Below the pieces are notes generated by a model. The model ran no database searches. It was not told where the DNA came from and saw only the letters and a program-made list of their open reading frames with translations. 35,842 nucleotides of DNA from Myxococcales bacterium (lineage in GTDB: Bacteria; Myxococcota_A; UBA9160; SMWR01), in assembly GCA_013215615.1 (NCBI GenBank), contig JABSQX010000008.1, forward strand, positions 2,849-38,690, given 5' to 3'. How positions within the stretch are numbered: the stretch's first letter is position 1; each line of letters opens with the position of its first letter. Below are positions 30,908 through 35,842 of this stretch, one piece after another. The position numbers and the translations under genes were made by a program.

Positions 30908-33160
30908 CTACTCGGCGCTCGGGTTTCCTCCCGCCGCGTGGGGCTCTCCGGAGTCCAGTAGTTCGCGAACCTGGCCGCAGAGCGTCTTCAGTCGGAAGGG
31001 CTTCTGGAGGAAGCTGGCCCGCGTGTCCCCAACGTGGCTGTCATTCGTGAACTCCGCCGCGTAGCCCGAGATGAAGATTGCTTTGAGATCCGGGTGCCCT
31101 TCGCGGAGGCGCGCAACGGTGGCGTCTCCGCCGAGGCGGGGCATCACCATGTCCGTGATCACCAGGTCGATGGGATTCTGCTGCTGGTTGGCCAGCTCGA
31201 CGGCATCGACTCCATCCGCGGCGAGCAGCACGCGATAGCCCTGCCCCTCGAGCGCGCGTTGCAGGAGTTGGCGGAGGGTGCGTTGGTCCTCCACGACCAG
31301 CACGGTCTCGCCCTGCCCCCGGGCCGGGGACTGCGTTCCCTCTTCCACGGCCGCGGCGGGGTCGACGGCTCTGGGGAGCAGCACCGTGAAGGTCGACCCC
31401 CTCCCCTCGTCGCTGGAAACCTGGATCGTTCCTCCGCTCTGCCGAATACTGCCGTAGGTCGTGGCCAGGCCGAGCCCGGAGCCCTCGCCAGTCTCCTTGG
31501 TGGTGAAGAAGGGTTCGAAGGCGCGACTCGCCGTACTCTCGTCCATCCCCCTTCCGGAGTCGGATACCTGGATCCGGACGTGTTGCCCCGCCTGCAGGCC
31601 CTCGATCCGGGCGGCTTCTTCGTCATCCAGGGTCACGTTGCGCGTGGCCAGCGTGAGTTCACCCCCGTTGGGCATGGCGTCTCCAGCATTCAGAACGAGG
31701 TTCAGCAGAGCCTGCTCGAGGCGGGCGGAGTCGGTCTCGAGCGGCCAGATGCGTGGCTCGAGTTCGGTCCGGATGCGGATCGATTCCGGGAGCAGGCGCT
31801 CCAGCATGTCGATGAGGTCCCGAATCTGCTGGTTCGCGTCGGTGAGCGTCGGTGACAGCTCGCCGCTCCTGCTGAAGGCCAGGAGTTGCTGGGTGACCGA
31901 GGCCGCCTGCTGGCCCGCGTGGGCGATCTGTTCGAGACACTCCCGGGCCTCTCCGTCCAAATCGGAGCGGGCGAGCAGCAGCTCCGTGTGCCCGTTGATG
32001 GCTAGCAGCAGGTTGTTGAAATCGTGGGAGATGCCGCCCGCCAGCCGGCCGATCGCCTCCAGGCGCCGCGCCTGAGCGAGTTCTTGTTCGGCCTCCCGCA
32101 GTTCCTTCTCGGCCGCGTAATGCTCGGTGAGGTCCCGCAGGTAGGCGCTGAAATGTGGCTGGCCGAAAACGCTGTGGGGCTGCACGACCAGTTCCACGGG
32201 AAACTCGGAGCCGTCGAATCGGAGGGCCTGGAGCTCGAGCTTGCGACCCAGGATGCTCTTCTCTCCACTTTCCAGGTAGCGGTGGAAGGCCCGGCGATAT
32301 GCGGCGCGCATACGTTCCGGTATCAGGCTCTCATCCAGGGGGCCGTCCAGGGTCTCGCTTCGGGATCGTCCGAACATTCTTTCTGCGGCTGGGTTGAACT
32401 CCACGATGTGCCCGGCGTCGTTGACGGTGACGATGGCGTCGAGCGCGGCGTCGACGCTGGCCCGATAGCGCACGTGGCTCTCCTCGAGCGCTCGGGTCTT
32501 GGCGGCTTCCGCGCGACGGGCGGTCCGAAGGCGTTCGGAGGAGGCGAGGAAGGTGCGAGCCGATACCGCGCCGACGGCCGTGCTGAAGGCGATCCCCAGC
32601 ACCAGGTTGAGCCAGGCCATGAAGGGGTCCATGCGTGGCAGGTCGGTTGGGAGACGCCCGCTGGTCTCGAGTAGATAGAAGCCGGTCATGACCGCAGCGC
32701 CCACCGCTCCGGACAGCAGCGCCAGGCGCGGACCGAGCAGCAACCCGGCGAGGAGCGGGATCAGCAGGAACCAGATGGTGAAGATGGCCGAAGCGCCGCC
32801 CTGGTAGTAGGCGGGCACGACGATCAAGCCGATTCCCGTAACCAGCACGACCAGGGCGCCGAGGGAGACGGAATCACTCCAACGCATCGCGATGGGGGCC
32901 GAGATGAAGCCCAGGAGTCCGATCCAGAAGGCGCCCCACCGAATCCAGTCGATGGAGCCCTCGGTGACCAGCGAGTAAGTGAAACCGACCAGCAGCGCCA
33001 GACCCGCTGCGATCGATACCGCGTCGACGAAGCGCTTCTGCGCGGAGGCCTCGAAGATCTCGCCGAGCGGTTGTCCGAGCCAGGTTCCGCCCGCTCCCTC
33101 CGAGAGCGGCTCGGGCGCGGTCGGAGCGTTCGCAGGGATGTGTTCGGCCTGATCGCTCAC
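30908..33160 (-). CDS. Membrane hybrid histidine kinase (PAS-HisKA-HATPase-REC)
   Basis: About 750 aa from the GTG at 33160. About six hydrophobic helices (residues 50-215) form the sensor. A PAS domain follows (ASVDAALDAIVTVNDAGHIVEFNPAAERMFG region). HisKA has the phospho-accepting His379 in GGISHDFNNLLLAINGH, a CckA-like H-box. The HATPase shows NLVLNAGDAM, DSGRGMD and GEGSGLGLATTYG. A C-terminal receiver has Asp670 in VITDMVMPRLGG and the Lys in SFLQKPF. The receiver makes it a hybrid kinase feeding a phosphorelay. The GTG start has GGAG 5 nt upstream; the frame further upstream is Arg-rich and not believable. It is near an NtrC-type activator (34151-35548), a possible but unproven partner. 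Confidence 0.92.
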   Translation of the reverse strand: MSDQAEHIPANAPTAPEPLSEGAGGTWLGQPLGEIFEASAQKRFVDAVSIAAGLALLVGFTYSLVTEGSIDWIRWGAFWIGLLGFISAPIAMRWSDSVSLGALVVLVTGIGLIVVPAYYQGGASAIFTIWFLLIPLLAGLLLGPRLALLSGAVGAAVMTGFYLLETSGRLPTDLPRMDPFMAWLNLVLGIAFSTAVGAVSARTFLASSERLRTARRAEAAKTRALEESHVRYRASVDAALDAIVTVNDAGHIVEFNPAAERMFGRSRSETLDGPLDESLIPERMRAAYRRAFHRYLESGEKSILGRKLELQALRFDGSEFPVELVVQPHSVFGQPHFSAYLRDLTEHYAAEKELREAEQELAQARRLEAIGRLAGGISHDFNNLLLAINGHTELLLARSDLDGEARECLEQIAHAGQQAASVTQQLLAFSRSGELSPTLTDANQQIRDLIDMLERLLPESIRIRTELEPRIWPLETDSARLEQALLNLVLNAGDAMPNGGELTLATRNVTLDDEEAARIEGLQAGQHVRIQVSDSGRGMDESTASRAFEPFFTTKETGEGSGLGLATTYGSIRQSGGTIQVSSDEGRGSTFTVLLPRAVDPAAAVEEGTQSPARGQGETVLVVEDQRTLRQLLQRALEGQGYRVLLAADGVDAVELANQQQNPIDLVITDMVMPRLGGDATVARLREGHPDLKAIFISGYAAEFTNDSHVGDTRASFLQKPFRLKTLCGQVRELLDSGEPHAAGGNPSAE

Positions 33161-33233
33161 GGGCTCTCCGGGCTCCGTGAACCATAGGGGCTTCCGAACC
33201 CCCGCGCGCCGGCGCCGGGAGGTTCGTTTTCGT

Positions 33234-33250
33234 GCAGATCGCCGATCTGC
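33234..33250. repeat. 17-bp palindrome in the divergent kinase/hsp20 gap
   Basis: GCAGATC-GCC-GATCTGC is a perfect 7-bp inverted repeat with a 3-bp centre. It lies 74 bp upstream of the kinase GTG and about 126 bp upstream of the sigma-54 promoter candidate. It has the size of a dimeric regulator site and could serve as an upstream activator site, though function is unproven. Confidence 0.4.
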
Positions 33251-33375
33251 GCCGGACCTAATGGAACGAGCCGCCCCTTCCGGCTGCTCTGCGGGGCTCA
33301 TGGCTCGAATCCAGGGGCTCGCGATTCCAGGGAATTGGAGCCGGAGTTGCGAATCTCGAGAGCGACTTCCGACCT

Positions 33376-33392
33376 CTGGTATGCGGGTTGCA
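33376..33392 (+). promoter_or_regulatory. Sigma-54 promoter candidate of the hsp20-like gene
   Basis: The sequence CTGGTATGCGGGTTGCA matches YTGGCACGrNNNTTGCW at 11 of the 14 defined positions. The GG (33378-33379) and GC (33390-33391) are separated by exactly 10 bp, as sigma-54 holoenzyme requires. The predicted +1 is near 33403, about 26 nt before the Hsp20-like ATG. A sigma-54 activator is encoded about 700 bp downstream on the other strand. Confidence 0.6.
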
Positions 33393-33428
33393 ACGCCCAT
33401 CGAACGAGATGTTCGAAGAAGCTGACGG

Positions 33429-33821
33429 ATGAGACTTTCCGCGGATGTATACGAAGAGGGCGAGGATCTGGTGGTCGTCATCGACCTACCCGGCAGTCGC
33501 CCCCGCGAGATCGAGTTCCTCGTGGACGCGACCTTGCTGTGCCTCCAGGTGCAGCGCAGTGGCGAGGATCGTGAACCCGGCCGGACCTATCACCGCCGCG
33601 GGAGGGGACCGGAACGCGTGTGCGGCTACGTGCCCCTGCCGGTTCGAGTCCTTCCCGGGGACATCCGCGCGAGCCTGCGCGAGGGCGTGCTGGAGGTCCG
33701 CATGAACATCGACAAGGAGTCCGAAACGGTCGTCCACTACGAATTTTCTGCGGGGAGTCCGCGGTCGAGCGGCAGCGGTCCACCGGAACCGGTTCACCGA
33801 CGCGGGCGGGAGGTTCCCTGA
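33429..33821 (+). CDS. Hsp20/alpha-crystallin-like small heat shock protein
   Basis: The 130-aa protein is a compact alpha-crystallin domain with hardly any N-terminal arm. The first strands read SADVYEEGEDLVVVIDLPG, followed by IEFLVDATLLCLQVQRSG, then CGYVPLPVRVLPGDIRASL and REGVLEVRM, equivalent to the conserved A-x-x-x-n-G-V-L motif. The C-terminal I-x-I/V tail motif is not clear, and the tail is Pro/Ser-rich. Such chaperones hold unfolding proteins without ATP. Lacking the arm, this one may form dimers rather than large oligomers (inference). The ribosome binding site is weak (AAGAAG, 9 nt upstream). It sits behind a sigma-54 promoter candidate. Confidence 0.8.
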   Translation: MRLSADVYEEGEDLVVVIDLPGSRPREIEFLVDATLLCLQVQRSGEDREPGRTYHRRGRGPERVCGYVPLPVRVLPGDIRASLREGVLEVRMNIDKESETVVHYEFSAGSPRSSGSGPPEPVHRRGREVP

Positions 33822-33880
33822 CGTTGGGGTGGGGAGCCCGGCGCGTATCGACCTCGGGGGGGGGATCGCGGCCGGGCAGA

Positions 33881-33918
33881 GGCCGAGCAGGGGAGGTGCT
33901 CCGTTCCCCTGCTCGGCC
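33881..33918. repeat. Perfect 13-bp inverted repeat between hsp20 and the small cysteine protein
   Basis: GGCCGAGCAGGGG (33881-33893) is exactly inverted at 33906-33918 across a 12-nt loop. It begins 59 nt after the hsp20 stop and ends 29 nt before the next ATG. As RNA it would be an extremely stable stem. No T-run follows, so a normal intrinsic terminator is unlikely. It may stabilise the hsp20 mRNA or separate expression of the two genes. Confidence 0.6.
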
Positions 33919-33947
33919 AACCCGATCCCGTTGACTGGAGGCAGCTG

Positions 33948-34154
33948 ATGGTGTTCTTTTCGAGAACGGGGGAGATGTCGAGGCCTCGGGTGAAGGCCGC
34001 GACCAGATCGCACCCGAGTTTGGGCTCGAGCCCGCTTCGCTGCGCGTGGTGTCTGCACTGGATCTCGCGGTGTCGAGATTCCGCGGAGGTCAGTCACGGC
34101 GTCTGCGGAAAGTGTCTCGCTGAACTTCGCAGGCGCGGGCAGCGACCGGGCTAG
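33948..34154 (+). CDS. Small CxxC/CxxC protein with a CAWC...SHGVCGKC motif
   Basis: The 68-aa protein has CAWC (Cys32, Cys35) and VSHGVCGKCL (Cys53, Cys56), probably a zinc ribbon, plus Cys42 and His50 between the pairs. The same CxWC...SHGxCxxC pattern is known as a short module at the ends of some signalling proteins. Here it stands alone behind a basic N-terminus. The start is well supported: GGAGG lies 7 nt before the ATG. The stop shares a CTAG with the stop of the convergent sigma-54 activator. Function is unknown. Its position suggests it belongs with hsp20 and the activator. Confidence 0.7.
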   Translation: MVFFSRTGEMSRPRVKAATRSHPSLGSSPLRCAWCLHWISRCRDSAEVSHGVCGKCLAELRRRGQRPG

Positions 34155-35548
34155 GAGTTCGCGGGGATACTTCGGTTCGAGGGCTCCAGGCCGTATTTCT
34201 GGATGCGATAGCCCAGCGCGCGACGCGTCAGTCCCAGCAGCTGGGCGGCACGGGTGCGGTTGCCGCCGGTCTTGTGAAGTGCCTGGCGGATGCAGCGGAT
34301 TTCCACCGACTCCAAGCTGTCGCCCGAGGGTCGCGGATCGAGTTCCGGGGCCACCGACTCACGCGGGGCTCCCTGCTGGATCGCGGCGGGGAGGTCCCAT
34401 ACCTCGATCTGCTCGCCGTCGCGCAGCAGCACGCCCTGCTGGACAGCATTGGCGAGTTCCCGGACGTTGCCTGGCCAGTGATAGCTCTCGAGGGTCTCGA
34501 GCGCGCGGGAGGAGAACTGGAGCGCCCGGTCTTCCGCGAACTCCCGCAGGAAGTGCTCGATCAGCTCCGGCAGATCCTCGCGCCGCTCGGTGAGCGAGGG
34601 CACGACCAGGGGAACCACGTTGAGGCGGTAGAAGAGGTCAGCGCGAAACGCTCCGTCGCGCATGGCCTGTTCGAGGTCGCGGTTGGTGGCGGCCACCACG
34701 CGCACGTCGACCCGCAGGACCTTTCGGGCCTCACCCACGCGGCGGAACTCGCCGTCCTGTAGCACGCGCAAGAGTTTGGGCTGGAAGGAGGTGGAGATCT
34801 CGCCGATTTCGTCCAGGAAGAGGGTCCCCCCGTCCGCGGCCTGAAAGAGCCCCTCGCGGTCGGAGGTGGCGCCGGTAAACGCTCCCCGAACGTGGCCGAA
34901 GAGCGTGGATTCGAGGAGCGTCTCGGGAAGCGCCGCGCAGTTGATCTTCACCAGCGGCCCGGCGCTGCGCTTGGAGAGCCTGTGGATCGCGCAGGCCATG
35001 ACCTCCTTTCCGGAGCCGGACTGCCCGTGTAGCAGCACTGGAACTTCCGAGGGAGCAACCTTCTGGATCTTCTTCAGCAGTTCCTGGAGGGCGCCCCCCC
35101 TTCCCACGATGCCCTTGAAGGGGTCCTCGTCCGAGACGTCGGCCGCGAGTACCTGGCTGGGGGCGGGCACTTCGGTGTCGGCAGGGATCTCGAGCAGAGC
35201 CTCCAGCAGCGGGATCACTTCGCGCCGCACCGAGAAGGGTTTGGTGAGGTAGTCGACGGCACCGCACTTCAGGGCTTCCCGCGCCGTCTCCACCGATGCG
35301 AAGGCGGTCATCACGATCACCTCGCAATTGGGGCGCACGGTCTTGATACGTCGCAGCAGGGTGAGACCGTCCATCTCGGGCATCTGGATGTCCGTGAGGA
35401 CGACGTCCACCGGATTCTCCTTGAGCCGTTCCAGGGCCTGCTCGGGATTGCCGGTGGTCTCCACCTCGATCTCCCGGCGGCCCAGCTCCGACTCGAGCAG
35501 GCTGCAGATCGCGGGCTCGTCATCGACGACCAAGACACGTGCGGGCAT
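34151..35548 (-). CDS. NtrC-type sigma-54-dependent response regulator
   Basis: About 465 aa. The receiver domain (1-120) has phospho-accepting Asp53 in [13 protein letters not shown] and Lys in DYLTKPF. The AAA+ domain has Walker [13 protein letters not shown], the sigma-54-contacting loop GAFTGA (222-227), Walker [11 protein letters not shown] and the arginine-finger region [15 protein letters not shown] Fis-type helix-turn-helix closes the protein ([20 protein letters not shown]). On phosphorylation it should hydrolyse ATP to open sigma-54 promoters. The ATG at 35548 is chosen because it starts directly at the receiver fold ([12 protein letters not shown]) with AAGG upstream. In-frame ATGs up to 35635 would add a non-domain extension. 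A likely target is the sigma-54 promoter at 33376-33392 (inference). Confidence 0.95.
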   Translation of the reverse strand: MPARVLVVDDEPAICSLLESELGRREIEVETTGNPEQALERLKENPVDVVLTDIQMPEMDGLTLLRRIKTVRPNCEVIVMTAFASVETAREALKCGAVDYLTKPFSVRREVIPLLEALLEIPADTEVPAPSQVLAADVSDEDPFKGIVGRGGALQELLKKIQKVAPSEVPVLLHGQSGSGKEVMACAIHRLSKRSAGPLVKINCAALPETLLESTLFGHVRGAFTGATSDREGLFQAADGGTLFLDEIGEISTSFQPKLLRVLQDGEFRRVGEARKVLRVDVRVVAATNRDLEQAMRDGAFRADLFYRLNVVPLVVPSLTERREDLPELIEHFLREFAEDRALQFSSRALETLESYHWPGNVRELANAVQQGVLLRDGEQIEVWDLPAAIQQGAPRESVAPELDPRPSGDSLESVEIRCIRQALHKTGGNRTRAAQLLGLTRRALGYRIQKYGLEPSNRSIPANS

Positions 35549-35842
35549 GGGGACCTTTTCCGGGCGACCGGGGGAACCGGGAAGATGCGCGGGATTCGCC
35601 ATCGTTATGGTGCCACGCTTGTCGTTTTCGCACATATCTGCCCTGGGCGTGTATCGACGCGTGGGGGGGTTGACCCAGGAGCGAGTTCGGGGATTTCCCC
35701 AGCGGCGTTGGGGCCTTCCCCGGGAGGTTCGCCAAGCGCCACAGCGGCCGGGCCCATCCCGAGGGCCCCCCGGAGCGCCCTCGTGGCGGTCTCCGAGCGC
35801 GTGGGGTCAAGCTGCGATCCGGCTGCTGCTCCGCGACGCACC
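35549..35842. other. Upstream region of the sigma-54 activator; no convincing gene
   Basis: These 294 bp to the right edge hold no reading frame with protein-like composition. Two 12-bp, nearly palindromic elements occur: GGGGATTTCCCC (35689-35700) and GGGGCCTTCCCC (35710-35721), with centres 21 bp apart, two helical turns. They could be paired regulator sites for the activator gene, whose start is about 140 bp downstream on the minus strand. No clear -35/-10 or sigma-54 pair was found. Confidence 0.4.

Noticed and set aside
33161-33481. N-terminal extension of the hybrid kinase
   Set aside because: The added residues are Arg/Ser-rich, would run into the divergent hsp20 gene, and the GTG at 33160 has a well-placed GGAG.
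35605-35841. 78-aa minus-strand reading frame at the right edge
   Set aside because: It has no recognisable domain or ribosome binding site, and its composition matches non-coding GC-rich DNA. An incomplete upstream gene cannot be excluded but is not supported.

Overview
The window comes from a GC-rich, Gram-negative chromosome. Evidence for an outer membrane is a TonB-dependent receptor, a second signal-peptide barrel candidate and a lipoprotein. The three-gene sdhC-sdhA-sdhB operon with one long cytochrome b subunit, the exosortase, the sigma-54 activator and the selenoprotein together suggest a deltaproteobacterial-type lineage (Myxococcota/Desulfobacterota-like). That placement is inference. 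I saw no tRNA, rRNA, CRISPR array, insertion sequence or prophage, so this looks like ordinary chromosome with a few unusual modules.

Layout. Positions 1-12,433 form an envelope and surface region: a TPR lipoprotein (cut by the left edge), a sulfatase-like membrane hydrolase, a TonB-dependent receptor divergent from a barrel-like protein, a GT-C-like polytopic protein, an exosortase fused to an EpsI-like domain, a polytopic protein with a TPR tail, and an ElaA-like acetyltransferase. Positions 12,532-15,278 hold a GntR/UTRA regulator translationally coupled to trpB and trpA. Positions 15,334-20,986 (minus strand) hold sdhCAB, a small TPR-like gene and NAD-malic enzyme, which fits one carbon-flow operon (succinate to fumarate; malate to pyruvate).

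Positions 21,120-23,083 (minus) hold the most interesting unit. A thioredoxin-domain protein overlaps by 4 nt a UGSC-family selenoprotein whose in-frame TGA (21360-21362) is followed at the expected distance by a hairpin that fits a bacterial SECIS. Standard gene calling breaks this gene in two. Positions 23,181-26,350 (minus) carry a YchF-like ATPase, a histidine phosphatase and a MATE exporter. Positions 26,596-27,485 carry three ribosomal proteins in cysteine-poor, zinc-independent forms (bL28, bL31 type B, uS14 long form). Next come valyl-tRNA synthetase and an Rrf2-type regulator.

Positions 30,908-35,548 look like a signalling and stress block: a membrane hybrid histidine kinase, an Hsp20-like chaperone behind a good sigma-54 promoter match, a tiny CxxC/CxxC protein, and an NtrC-type sigma-54 activator. 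Several genes in the window have a TANNNT hexamer exactly 6 nt before the start codon, the layout of leaderless mRNAs. Others have strong Shine-Dalgarno sequences with GTG or TTG starts, so both initiation modes seem to be in use.
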